Counted from the first letter of the stretch, positions 27,123 through 36,333 are shown. The stretch is 64,000 bases of DNA from Eubacterium sp. MSJ-21 (GCF_018918185.1 NZ_JAHLPZ010000002.1:186001-250000); one strand, 5' to 3'. The notes: a model not told the origin generated them from the sequence alone. Translations and numbers: made by a program.

Positions 27123-28028
27123 TTATTCCTTATAAAATTCGGGGATGAAGCTTTCCTTTGCCACTTCTCCCTCTTGATAAAACGCCTGCTCCACACCTAA
27201 GTTCACTGCATAATCGAGCAGCTTGCGATACGATTTCCGACGGACTTTATCAGCAAGCTCCGGAAACCTTGCTCCGATATCACCAACCGGCGTATATTGA
27301 CTCATCATACTGATGTAGATATGATTTCCATACGTCTCATAAAGATATCGTACAATCTTCTCTGCTTCTAACAGATGCTTTGGCAGTAACATATGGCGTA
27401 CGATTACGCCCCGCAGGATATACGCATCCTCAGTATCAAAGACGACTTTGCCACACTGGCGCACCATCTCTGCAATCGCAGCCTTCGCTACCTCCGGATA
27501 ATCCGGTGCATGGGAATACCTCGCTGCCGTATCCGCATCCATATATTTCATGTCCGGCAGATAGACATCCACCAGCCCATCTAACATGCGCAGGGCTTCC
27601 ACCTGCACATAACTGCTTGTATTATAGATAAATGGCAGGGAAAAGCCCTGCTCCTTTGCCTGCCGGATCGCTTGCGCCACCTGCGGGATAAAATGATCGG
27701 CAGTCACAAGATTGATATTCGCTGCGCCCTGTGCTTCTAAATCATAAAATATCTGCACAAGCATCTCCACCGTAATCGGTTTTCCTGTGCCACCATCCGA
27801 AATTGCATAATTCTGACAATACACGCAGTGAAGCGGGCATCCGGTAAAAAATACCGCACCGGAGCCTTTCTCTCCGGAAATACACGGTTCCTCCCACATA
27901 TGCAGTGCCGCCCGTCCGATCCGCATGGTTGCAGACTCTCCACAGACACCGATCTCGCCGTCTGCACGGTTTTTCTTACAATTCCGCGGGCAAAGTGTGC
28001 AGGCTGACAGCTCCGTTGCTTCGTTCAT
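27123..28028 (-). CDS. Radical SAM protein, PflA-like (COG1313)
   Basis: The start at 28028 follows AGAGGAAG. The 301-residue product has the radical SAM cluster motif C64-x3-C68-x2-C71 (GCPLHCVYCQN). An N-terminal group of four Cys (residues 10, 13, 17, 29; ACTLCPRNC ... GVCG) is characteristic of this pyruvate-formate-lyase-activase-like family. The target of the radical chemistry is unknown. Between an EamA transporter and tex, probably co-transcribed with both. Confidence 0.85.
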   Translation of the reverse strand: MNEATELSACTLCPRNCKKNRADGEIGVCGESATMRIGRAALHMWEEPCISGEKGSGAVFFTGCPLHCVYCQNYAISDGGTGKPITVEMLVQIFYDLEAQGAANINLVTADHFIPQVAQAIRQAKEQGFSLPFIYNTSSYVQVEALRMLDGLVDVYLPDMKYMDADTAARYSHAPDYPEVAKAAIAEMVRQCGKVVFDTEDAYILRGVIVRHMLLPKHLLEAEKIVRYLYETYGNHIYISMMSQYTPVGDIGARFPELADKVRRKSYRKLLDYAVNLGVEQAFYQEGEVAKESFIPEFYKE

Positions 28029-28056
28029 ATTCTTCCTCTGACTGTTATCTATACTA

Positions 28057-28959
28057 TTAACCGTTTCTCTCATGTTCTCTGTGCATTTCCTGTCTGTGCG
28101 GCCGTTCAATCGTAATATACCACTTCACCACAGACGTTCCAATAATCACCACATACCCAATCACGCTCAGATAATCAGGAATCTGGTCTAAGAATAAAAA
28201 TCCCCATAGCGCGGTAAAAAGCACGATAGAGAAATCATAGACCGAAATCTCTTTTGCCGGCGCATAGGAATATGCCTTTGTGATAAAGATCTGGCCTCCC
28301 GCTGCCGAAACTCCTGTACAAATCAGAAACAGCCACTGAAGTCCGCTCATGGGCTGATAATGAAATACAAAAAACGGCAGTGTCACAACACAGGAAAAGG
28401 CGGAGAAAAACAATACGATAATCATACTATTTTCTCCACGTTGTCCAAGCTTTCTCACAAACGTATATGCAAAACCCGCACCAAATCCTCCGAATGCGCC
28501 GATCAGCGCCGGAACAACTTCCATGCTCATCGTCGGTTTTACCACAAGCAGCATTCCGACAAATGCAGCTGCCACCGTCACCCAGTCCAGCTTACTTGCA
28601 ACCTCCTTCAGCACGAAAAACGAACAGATAATTGCAAAAAACGGGGATAATTTATTGAGCATCGAAGCATCTGATATCGGAATGTGGTCAATCGCATAAA
28701 AATTACAGATCAATCCGCACGTGCCTCCGATGGCACGACACAGCAGATACTTCAGATTTCCCTTTCCAATCCGAAACGGCTGATGTGCCTTTACCAACGC
28801 AGCGATTGCTATAAGCATCGCCACCAGATTCCGGAAGAAGCATTTCTGCATCGTCGGCACATCTCCGGCTAACCGGATAAATAAGCTCATAAGAGAAAAG
28901 CAAAATGCAGATAACACAATGCAGACAATTCCCTTTTTACTTTTTTCCACGTTGCTCAC
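28057..28959 (-). CDS. EamA/DMT-superfamily transporter
   Basis: A 300-residue protein with ten predicted helices in two EamA repeats; the first contains FFRNLVAM and the second GFGAGFAYTFVRKLG. Likely a metabolite exporter or importer of unknown substrate. Ends 28 bases before the radical SAM start, so the three genes down to tex probably form one transcript. Confidence 0.85.
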   Translation of the reverse strand: MSNVEKSKKGIVCIVLSAFCFSLMSLFIRLAGDVPTMQKCFFRNLVAMLIAIAALVKAHQPFRIGKGNLKYLLCRAIGGTCGLICNFYAIDHIPISDASMLNKLSPFFAIICSFFVLKEVASKLDWVTVAAAFVGMLLVVKPTMSMEVVPALIGAFGGFGAGFAYTFVRKLGQRGENSMIIVLFFSAFSCVVTLPFFVFHYQPMSGLQWLFLICTGVSAAGGQIFITKAYSYAPAKEISVYDFSIVLFTALWGFLFLDQIPDYLSVIGYVVIIGTSVVKWYITIERPHRQEMHREHERNG

Positions 28960-28987
28960 TTCCTGTCTTATTCATCCACTTACAATA

Positions 28988-30169
28988 TTAACGGCAATAT
29001 ACAATTTCTACATCTTCGATTGCCTTTGCAATCAGACTCTCGACCTTTCCGACAAGCGCCTTCTCAGACTCTAAAATCTGTTCCATCTTCGGTTTTGTCA
29101 CCGGATGCTGTGCCACAAAGGTTGTACAGCAATCCTCATATGGAAGAATGGACGTCTCATACGTTCCGATCTTTTCTGAGATATCAATAATCTCCTGCTT
29201 ATCCATACCAATACATGGACGGAATACCGGAAGCCTGTCGATTGCACTGTCAATCACAAGCAGACTCTGTGTCGTCTGGCTCGATACCTGTCCGATACTC
29301 TCTCCGGTAATCAGACACTGGCAGTCTTCTTTCAATGCAATCTCCTGCGCAATCTGATACATGATCCGCTTCATGATGATCGTCAGTTCATCATGCGGAC
29401 AATTGTCGTAGATAGCGAGCTGCACATCGGTAAACGGTACCACATGGAGTTTGATCACGCCTGAATACTTCGACACAATCTTCGCAAGATCAATTACCTT
29501 CGTCCGCGCCTGCTCGCTTGTAAATGGTGGTGCATGGAAATACACCGCTTCAATCTCTACACCACGCTTGGCGATCATATATGCCGCAACCGGGCTGTCG
29601 ATACCACCAGACAACAGTGTCATGCCCTTTCCATTCGTGCCGACCGGAAGTCCGCCCGGTCCCGGAATGATCTGGGAATAAATATATGTGACATTTCTCA
29701 CTTCCACATTGATAAATACATCCGGCTTATGAATGTCGACCGTCATATCCGGATAAGCATCTAACAGATCGGCTCCAAGATCGCAGTTTAACTCCATCGA
29801 AGTCTTTGGAAATGTCTTATTATTTCTTCTTGCATTTACCTTGAATGTAAAATGCTTGTCATGATACTCCTCTGCCACATGTGCAACCACTGCCGCAGAG
29901 ATTGCCTCATAGCTTAACTCCTCCACGACCTTGACCGGGCAGACGCCGACAATACCAAAGATCGTTGTGAGCACCTTCATGACATCCTCGTAATCATAGT
30001 CCGAAAATGCTTCCACAAAAATACGTCCATATTCCCGGCGCACTTCAAACTTTCCAAGCGGTTTTAAACGTGCACGCATACGCTTGCACATGATTTCCTC
30101 GAAGACGTACCGGTTCTTTCCCTTGGTACCAATCTCCGCATATTTGATTAAAAACATCTTATACTGCAT
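28988..30169 (-). CDS. thiI: tRNA 4-thiouridine synthase ThiI
   Basis: A 393-residue protein. An N-terminal ferredoxin-like/THUMP region is followed by the PP-loop motif LLSGGIDSPVAAYM near residue 187. The rhodanese domain found in E. coli ThiI is absent, which is normal in Gram-positives, where a dedicated cysteine desulfurase hands over sulfur. It adds sulfur at U8 of tRNA. Lies 75 bases downstream of a cysteine desulfurase gene. Confidence 0.93.
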   Translation of the reverse strand: MQYKMFLIKYAEIGTKGKNRYVFEEIMCKRMRARLKPLGKFEVRREYGRIFVEAFSDYDYEDVMKVLTTIFGIVGVCPVKVVEELSYEAISAAVVAHVAEEYHDKHFTFKVNARRNNKTFPKTSMELNCDLGADLLDAYPDMTVDIHKPDVFINVEVRNVTYIYSQIIPGPGGLPVGTNGKGMTLLSGGIDSPVAAYMIAKRGVEIEAVYFHAPPFTSEQARTKVIDLAKIVSKYSGVIKLHVVPFTDVQLAIYDNCPHDELTIIMKRIMYQIAQEIALKEDCQCLITGESIGQVSSQTTQSLLVIDSAIDRLPVFRPCIGMDKQEIIDISEKIGTYETSILPYEDCCTTFVAQHPVTKPKMEQILESEKALVGKVESLIAKAIEDVEIVYCR

Positions 30170-30244
30170 TTATAATCCTCATTTCTTATACTCTATTGCT
30201 TTCTTCCATCGCTCCACTATAGCAGAACCAGCATGAAATAGCAA

Positions 30245-31390
30245 TTATTTCCTCCTTGTATAACGTCGCAACATTGGAAGTGTCTCCTTTAACACTGCCA
30301 CACAATAATCTACTTCTTCCTTCGTGTTCCATTCACAGAAGCTGAACCGGAGTGTCGATTCTAACTGTTCCTGTGACAGTCCGATTGCCGTCAGAACATG
30401 GCTTACCTGTGGTTTATTTGAGGAGCACGCCGAACCTGCTGATACATAGATTCCCTTGTCACCGATTGCACGCATCAATACCGCTGCCCGTACGCCCTCA
30501 AAGCTGATACTCGCAATATGTGGTGCCTCACCCGAATGATCATAGACTCCCTCGATCTTCGTTACTTCCGATACAAGATAATCGCGTACTTCTCGTATAT
30601 GCTGCATCTTCGCTTCATGATCCGTATAGATCATCTCTGCGGCAAGTCCCATACCTGCGATGCCCGGCAGGTTCTCCGTACCGGAACGCATGAAATTCTG
30701 CTGCCCGCCTCCATAAATGATCGGGCGGATCAACGTCTTATCCTTGATATACAGTGCCCCGCTGCCCTTCGGTCCGTGGATCTTATGACCGCTCACCGAA
30801 AGCAGATCTACGCCAAGCTGCTTCGGTGTAAATTTTAATTTGCCATATGCCTGCACCGCATCCACATGTACAAGTGTCTGCGGATTGTGTGCCTTCACAA
30901 GCTTTACCAGTTCCTCGACCGGCTGGATGCTTCCGATCTCATTATTTACATACATGCAGCTGACGAGTATCGTATCGTCCCGCAGGAGCTTCGACAGGCT
31001 GTCCAGATCAACCTTTCCATCCGAACCAACTTCCAGGAAGCTTACCTCAAAGCCTTCCTTATGCAAAAACTCCACCGTGGAAAGAACCGATGCATGTTCG
31101 ATTGGTGTCGTGATAATATGCTTCCCAGCACGGCGATGTGCCAGAGCTGCACCAATCAAAGCGAGGTTATTCGCCTCTGTACCGCCAGATGTAAATACGA
31201 TCTCCTTCGGCTGACATTTGAGTGTCTTTGCTACCTGTTCGGTCGCAGTGCGCTCATAGTCTTTCGCCGTCAATCCTTTCTTGTGCTGGGACGATGGATT
31301 TCCATAATCCACGTCCAGCAATGTCATCATCAGTTCCTTTACCTCTGGAAACACAGCTGTTGTTGCTGCATTATCAAAATAACATTCCAT
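30245..31390 (-). CDS. Cysteine desulfurase (IscS/NifS family)
   Basis: The start at 31390 follows AGAAGG. The 381-residue PLP enzyme has YFDNAATTAVFP, SGGTEANNLALIGA, the PLP lysine in SVSGHKIHGPKGSGA and the catalytic Cys loop SAGSACSSNKPQVSH. It transfers sulfur from Cys, most likely to ThiI next door. It could also feed other sulfur pathways, including the phosphorothioation-like proteins at the left edge, since no sspA is visible in the window. Confidence 0.92.
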   Translation of the reverse strand: MECYFDNAATTAVFPEVKELMMTLLDVDYGNPSSQHKKGLTAKDYERTATEQVAKTLKCQPKEIVFTSGGTEANNLALIGAALAHRRAGKHIITTPIEHASVLSTVEFLHKEGFEVSFLEVGSDGKVDLDSLSKLLRDDTILVSCMYVNNEIGSIQPVEELVKLVKAHNPQTLVHVDAVQAYGKLKFTPKQLGVDLLSVSGHKIHGPKGSGALYIKDKTLIRPIIYGGGQQNFMRSGTENLPGIAGMGLAAEMIYTDHEAKMQHIREVRDYLVSEVTKIEGVYDHSGEAPHIASISFEGVRAAVLMRAIGDKGIYVSAGSACSSNKPQVSHVLTAIGLSQEQLESTLRFSFCEWNTKEEVDYCVAVLKETLPMLRRYTRRK

Positions 31391-31435
31391 ATTTTTTCCT
31401 TCTATCAATCTATGCTATAAAAATTTCTTATATCT

Positions 31436-32182
31436 CTACTGCTCCATCTGAAACATCAAAATGGACAAAATTGCAAGTCCAGCAGTCTCTGTACGTAAAA
31501 TCCGGTTTCCGAGTGTCAGAATCTTCGCGCCGGCTTCCTTTGCTGCATCAATTTCTTCCTTGGCAAATCCACCCTCCGGACCTATAAAAATCCCGATCTT
31601 AGAACCCTCCGGAAGCTCTGCCGCCTGTGCAATCACCGTTCTTGCATACGTGATTCCTTCTGCACTTTCATACGGAACCAACAACGCATCAAATGTTTTT
31701 GCATACTGCAAAGCCTCTCCATATGTCATAAAATCCAAAATTTCCGGAATCACACCACGTCCCGATTGTTTTGCTGCGGATTCCGCAATCATCTGATAGC
31801 GTTCTCTTTTTTTGTCTTTTTTCTTTTCCTCCAGCTTCACTACCGTTCGTTTCATCATCACAGGGGCAATCTGCGCAGCCCCGAGCTCCACGGCTTTCTG
31901 TATAATGAATTCCATTTTGTCGGACTTTGGCATTCCCTGAAACAACGTAATCTTACATGGAAGTTCCGCCGCGTTCTGATTAATATCAACAATTTCCGCA
32001 TATACATGCTCTTTATCCAGCTCTGCTATCTGGCACACATATTCCTTTCCATCTCCATCACATATAGTGATGCTGTCGCCAATAGACAGGCGAAGTACGT
32101 TTTTTATATGATTGACATCTTCACCGGTAATTGTAATGCCTGTCTGTGCATCTCTGCAGCCTTCCACATAAAATCTTGGCAT
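31436..32182 (-). CDS. rsmE: 16S rRNA (uracil(1498)-N3)-methyltransferase
   Basis: A 248-residue protein with an N-terminal PUA-like segment (DVNHIKNVLRL) and a SPOUT knot domain (GIFIGPEGGFAKEEI, LGNRILRTETA). It methylates U1498 of 16S rRNA. In related genomes rsmE often lies directly after prmA; here four signalling genes intervene. Starts 80 bases after the small zinc-knuckle gene's stop. Confidence 0.95.
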   Translation of the reverse strand: MPRFYVEGCRDAQTGITITGEDVNHIKNVLRLSIGDSITICDGDGKEYVCQIAELDKEHVYAEIVDINQNAAELPCKITLFQGMPKSDKMEFIIQKAVELGAAQIAPVMMKRTVVKLEEKKKDKKRERYQMIAESAAKQSGRGVIPEILDFMTYGEALQYAKTFDALLVPYESAEGITYARTVIAQAAELPEGSKIGIFIGPEGGFAKEEIDAAKEAGAKILTLGNRILRTETAGLAILSILMFQMEQ

Positions 32183-32262
32183 TTCCGTCTACCTCCTTTT
32201 CGGTATCACGTTCCCTATCATACCGCATCTGCCACGGTTTTTAAAGATTTTTTTCTTTTTGA

Positions 32263-32418
32263 TTATTGTGTCTCCGTCAAACAGGCTGTCTGCTTTTCTG
32301 TTTCTTCTGAAAATTTTACCTTTGTTTCTGCAATCCGTTCTGCTTCTATGCACAATGGACACCGTGTGTATTTGTCATTCTCGTAATAATGCTTACCCTT
32401 GTCACATTTTATAATCAT
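32263..32418 (-). CDS. 51-residue Cys-knuckle protein linked to the FHA regulator
   Basis: A short frame with AAGGA 8 bases upstream of its ATG at 32418 and only 11 bases after the FHA-regulator stop, so it is co-transcribed. It begins MIIKCDKGKHYYENDKYTRC and continues PLC, giving a C-x-(KGKHYY)-CPLC knuckle likely to bind zinc. Similar N-terminal knuckles occur in proteins encoded near FHA and Ser/Thr kinase genes in Lachnospiraceae (recalled, not checked). Too short for a catalytic role; an adaptor or FHA ligand is possible. Confidence 0.65.
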   Translation of the reverse strand: MIIKCDKGKHYYENDKYTRCPLCIEAERIAETKVKFSEETEKQTACLTETQ

Positions 32419-32429
32419 ACCTGTTTTCC

Positions 32430-33494
32430 TTATCCCAATCGAAGCTCCTGTGATGCATCACAGATCCAGACGCGATTCCCCGCATATGCTTCTTTCTTAT
32501 TTCCCTTTCCGATTCGTGTTCCTTCTACATACACACCGTTCTTTGAACAATCCTCAATCTCATAATTCCCGTTTTCCAAACGCTGGATCACACAATGTTT
32601 CCGGCTTACCGTAGATTTCGTCATGCCGATCTGACAGATAGATAAATCCCTGCCCAGATATAAATGTTCTCCTTTTTTCATACGATATATTACGCCAAGC
32701 AATTCCCCTTTTGTTCCAATTACCGCACCGTTATCATCCATATGCAATGCCACACTGCGTGTCACTGTCTGATCTGCATCCTGTCTTTGAAATAAATTTC
32801 CAGATTCCGGACAGAACAGCTCCTGCACTTTCCGGTAATATCTCCGGCTTACCGGAAGCCATCGTTCTCCCACTGACACCTCATATCCCTGCAGCCCGGC
32901 AATTTTTGATTTCCTGACTAAAAAGCTTTGGTGAATTCGCAAAAAGCCATAGTTTCCGATCTGTTCCTCAATATCTGCAAGTTTCCCATAAAAAGGGATT
33001 TCCTCTCTGTCTGTATGAATCAACAGACGTCTTCCATTACTCTCAATATATTGGATATCCGCAAGCAAAACCGTCCGGTATGCCGACTCTGATTTTATTG
33101 TGAGCATTTTTCCCTGTCTGTACCCTGCCATATAACGTTGCAGACAAACAGGCAAATCCACGGACATATTTTTCTTTAATATATAGCCCATTGCCTGAAC
33201 ATCATATCCTTCGTAGACGTATTTCGTTTCTTCTGTCACAAAAATAATATCCACATCCAGCTTCTTTTGTCGAATTTTCTTTGCCAGCTGTAATCCATTT
33301 TTTGATTGAAACGTTATCTCGAGCAGCAATAAATTAAATGGAACTGTTTCCCTTTCCAGTTCCTGTTCCAGTGTCTCTGCATCCGCATATTCCATGCAGG
33401 AAAATTCCTCGTTATAAAATAACACCTTCGTCAAAATCTTGCGAACCGATTCCCGATTCTCTGCATTTTCATCACAAATTCCTATACGTAACAT
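32430..33494 (-). CDS. Receiver-LytTR-FHA fusion regulator
   Basis: The start at 33494 follows GGGGAT. The 354-residue product has three parts. Residues 1-115 are a receiver-like domain with the acidic pocket (ICDEN, Asp8), but the phospho-acceptor position is Glu59 (LLLLEITF). Residues about 128-228 form a LytTR DNA-binding domain (ADIQYIESNGRRLLIH, FLRIHQSFLV). Residues about 255-354 form an FHA domain with all key residues: LGRD, TVSRKH and DCSKNGVYVEG. FHA reads phosphothreonine, and a Ser/Thr kinase gene is two genes upstream, so kinase-to-FHA signalling is likely. Confidence 0.85.
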   Translation of the reverse strand: MLRIGICDENAENRESVRKILTKVLFYNEEFSCMEYADAETLEQELERETVPFNLLLLEITFQSKNGLQLAKKIRQKKLDVDIIFVTEETKYVYEGYDVQAMGYILKKNMSVDLPVCLQRYMAGYRQGKMLTIKSESAYRTVLLADIQYIESNGRRLLIHTDREEIPFYGKLADIEEQIGNYGFLRIHQSFLVRKSKIAGLQGYEVSVGERWLPVSRRYYRKVQELFCPESGNLFQRQDADQTVTRSVALHMDDNGAVIGTKGELLGVIYRMKKGEHLYLGRDLSICQIGMTKSTVSRKHCVIQRLENGNYEIEDCSKNGVYVEGTRIGKGNKKEAYAGNRVWICDASQELRLG

Positions 33495-33557
33495 TCTTCT
33501 ATCCCCGTTGCACAGAGACAAGATGCGTTCTGCGCATCTCGCTCTGATCAGCGTCTG

Positions 33558-33586
33558 CAAATGCACCGCATAAATGCGTGCATTTT
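33558..33586. repeat. Dispersed 29-bp hairpin repeat, copy 2
   Basis: Identical to 24546-24574. It lies between the terminator of the upstream LytTR gene and the start of the FHA regulator, the same kind of place (after a terminator, before a gene) as copy 1. Confidence 0.8.
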
Positions 33587-33604
33587 CTCATCACAATAAA
33601 CAAA

Positions 33605-33629
33605 AAATCGAGTACTGAGTACCCGATTT
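33605..33629 (-). terminator. Terminator of the second LytTR gene
   Basis: AAATCGaGTACT and AGTACcCGATTT pair with a single mismatch, 18 bases after the stop codon; AT-rich sequence follows. Confidence 0.65.
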
Positions 33630-33647
33630 ATATTTTATCATGTTCCT

Positions 33648-34358
33648 TTATTTTTTCCAATATTCCTGATATGCTTTTCTTACATCTTTATCATATGTCC
33701 GACCGATCGGAATGATCTTTCCACTCTGTACCTCTAACGTCTCCACACCCAAATAGGTGATATATGCCAGATTCACGATATACCCGCCATGCACACGTAT
33801 CATATTATCCCCAATATTCTTACTGATCCCTGCAAGCGATTCATAACAGATATATTCCCGATACCGTGTAACAATATTGATAGTTCTTCCGCATTTCTCA
33901 ATATATATAATATCCGGACGATTAATGAATACATGATGTCCTTCACAGATAATCTCCATGGACTTCCGGTTTTTATCCTGTTTTACCAATGCAATTGCTT
34001 TTTGCATTGCTAATCCCAACACCTGTTCTGCATCTTTCCGTCTTATAAAATAACAATGATTTGTCTCATATACATCTTTAATTGCATTTTCATCTTCTGT
34101 CAGATATATAATCTTACAAAAAGGAAACGCGCCATTAATCTGTTTTGCAAGAGCCACACCATCCATTCCGCTATTTGGATACTGTGTATTCATAATCAAT
34201 ATCTCACAATCAAAAACCATTTCTTCCATATCTATCATAATCTCATTCGGTGTATATGGTCGAAATAAAATCCCCTGTGTTTCTTTATAAAGATCACTTA
34301 ATACAAGAAGTAGTTTGCGCCTTACTTCGCAACTTTCATCACAAATTCCTATTTTCAT
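33648..34358 (-). CDS. Atypical receiver-LytTR response regulator
   Basis: The start at 34358 follows GGGGAAGAG. The 236-residue product has a receiver-like domain (about 1-118) with Asp7, but Asn57 at the phospho-acceptor site (ILIMNTQYP). A LytTR DNA-binding domain follows (about 135-235; PDIIYIEKCGRTINIV, MIRVHGGYIVNLAYI). The family normally controls transcription after histidine-kinase phosphorylation; that cannot happen at Asn57. No histidine kinase gene is nearby. It lies between the Ser/Thr kinase and the FHA regulator. Confidence 0.85.
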   Translation of the reverse strand: MKIGICDESCEVRRKLLLVLSDLYKETQGILFRPYTPNEIMIDMEEMVFDCEILIMNTQYPNSGMDGVALAKQINGAFPFCKIIYLTEDENAIKDVYETNHCYFIRRKDAEQVLGLAMQKAIALVKQDKNRKSMEIICEGHHVFINRPDIIYIEKCGRTINIVTRYREYICYESLAGISKNIGDNMIRVHGGYIVNLAYITYLGVETLEVQSGKIIPIGRTYDKDVRKAYQEYWKK

Positions 34359-34588
34359 CGTTCGTCTCTTCCCCAGTCCCAAATATTCATTTTGTAAATA
34401 TTATCATAAAAAACACCCCAAAAACGAAATCCTGCTGATTTGGCTATATATCCGGTATAATTTACGATTCTATTACAATTACTGACTAGCGATATCTTAG
34501 CAAAAAATGCATTTTTCAAACAAAAAATGTAATATTTATACTGTTTTTTGTATTAATTAGTATATTTTTCTATCAAGCAAAACCCACA

Positions 34589-36307
34589 CTATGAAATACC
34601 CCTGTTCAACCAGAATTCAATTGTCACCTGAAACAATGCCTCATAGGTGTTCGGATCCTCATATGAAAAATATAATTTGTATTTTCCATCCTCCAAATCT
34701 GAAGCAAGCGGAATATATAATGTAAACGCATCCTTATCAAAGTGAAATTCCGGCGTAAACCATGTTGCATAATCCCATGTACTCTCCATGCCAGCCAAAC
34801 CATAGATCGGTTTATAAATTCCAGTTTCCGAATCATACTTTTCAAAAGTAAATGAATATGTGAATGTTTCCGACATCTGCGGTGGATTTGCCAGAAGACT
34901 GTCATAATATTTTAATCCAAGCTTTGCGCAGTCTCCATAATATGGATCTGTTGCCATCTGTGAAGAATCCATGACACCTCCAAGATTTCCATCCTCCATA
35001 TACTCAAACACATCAATACTGACACGTTCTGTCTCCGAAGATGTGACATTCAAAATTGCATCCAGTTTTTGCTGTTCCTCAAGTTCTTCCTTTGTTGGCA
35101 CATGCATTACCATAGAATTATCCGAATTCCCGGTCGTTTGTTCTGCCTCTGACACAGGCTCTGGCAATGTACTAATCTGTCCATCTGTCTGTGTTGCTGT
35201 TTTTTCCTCTGTCGATGCATCGGTTGGCGTTACCGCTATATTCTCCGGTTGATGCATTTTTAGCCGGAGCATCCAGATTGTCCCACCAAGTATCAAAAGA
35301 ATCAAAATCAATACGATACCCCGAAGCTTCTTTCCAGTCTGCAAATATCGTTTCGGTATACTGGATTTTGGAATTGTATAAATACTCCGCACTTCCCCCT
35401 GAGTGGCTCCATCAAGCAAAGCTTCCCGCATCGCCTCCACGGTCGGATAACGATCCTCGATTTTTACAGACATTGCCTGCATGATCACCTTTGATAAATA
35501 CATCGGAATCTCCGGATTCACTACACAGACAGGCTTTATCGTATCCTCCAGTGCACGACCGAAAGATTCCTCCGGCTTTTCTCCGGTCGCTGCAAAATAA
35601 AGTGTGGCACCAAGTGCGTAGATGTCTGTCCACGGGCCCTGTTTATCCTTCTTTGCGTACTGCTCCGGCGGTGCATATCCCGGCTTTAATACAACCGACA
35701 TCGTCTGTTCTCCATCCAGATATACCTGCTTTGCCGCGCCAAAATCAATCAGTTTTACCGTAAGATCCTCACAGATAAATATATTTTCCGGACTGATATC
35801 CCGGTGGATCATATCCGATGCATGAACAATTGCAAGCGCATCCAGCACCGAGAGACAGATATGTATGATATGATCCGTGTCCAACCGGCCTCCATGGTCA
35901 AGTACATACCGCTTTAACGTACAGCCATGCAGATATTCCATGACCATATATGCAGTATCATTTTCTTCCAGATAATCATAAATACTGACAATATTCGGTT
36001 CTGCCTGAAATCGTGCCACATCCTGTGCTTCCTTCAAAAACCGGACCAGTCCACGATGATATTCCTTCTTCTCATTTCCAACCGGCACACAGACTTTTGA
36101 AGAATCTACACTGCGTGTTGCAATCCCGGACGGATAATACTCTTTGATTGCAACATAAGCCTGCAAAAGCGGATCCCATGCACGATACGTGATTCCAAAT
36201 CCACCTGCACCGATCACTTCTTCAATTTTATATCGCTCTTTCAAAATAACACCCGGTTTTAAACACCGGGTGTTACTCATACTACGATTCGACGGACTTT
36301 CAATCAT
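34589..36307 (-). CDS. Transmembrane Ser/Thr protein kinase, PknB-like
   Basis: A 572-residue protein with GGGGAGA upstream of its start. The kinase domain (about 26-300) has the glycine loop GAGGFG (33-38), Lys55, HRDISPEN (168-175) and DFG (188-190), so it should be active. One transmembrane helix (about 330-347) leads to a Thr/Glu-rich linker and an extracellular domain (about 415-572) without PASTA repeats. The extracellular part ends with beta-rich sequence (YKLYFSYEDPN) and has no family I recognise; it may sense an outside signal. It starts 26 bases after prmA. Confidence 0.9.
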   Translation of the reverse strand: MIESPSNRSMSNTRCLKPGVILKERYKIEEVIGAGGFGITYRAWDPLLQAYVAIKEYYPSGIATRSVDSSKVCVPVGNEKKEYHRGLVRFLKEAQDVARFQAEPNIVSIYDYLEENDTAYMVMEYLHGCTLKRYVLDHGGRLDTDHIIHICLSVLDALAIVHASDMIHRDISPENIFICEDLTVKLIDFGAAKQVYLDGEQTMSVVLKPGYAPPEQYAKKDKQGPWTDIYALGATLYFAATGEKPEESFGRALEDTIKPVCVVNPEIPMYLSKVIMQAMSVKIEDRYPTVEAMREALLDGATQGEVRSIYTIPKSSIPKRYLQTGKKLRGIVLILILLILGGTIWMLRLKMHQPENIAVTPTDASTEEKTATQTDGQISTLPEPVSEAEQTTGNSDNSMVMHVPTKEELEEQQKLDAILNVTSSETERVSIDVFEYMEDGNLGGVMDSSQMATDPYYGDCAKLGLKYYDSLLANPPQMSETFTYSFTFEKYDSETGIYKPIYGLAGMESTWDYATWFTPEFHFDKDAFTLYIPLASDLEDGKYKLYFSYEDPNTYEALFQVTIEFWLNRGIS

Positions 36308-36333
36308 TCCGCGTTCTCCCCATTAATCGCATT

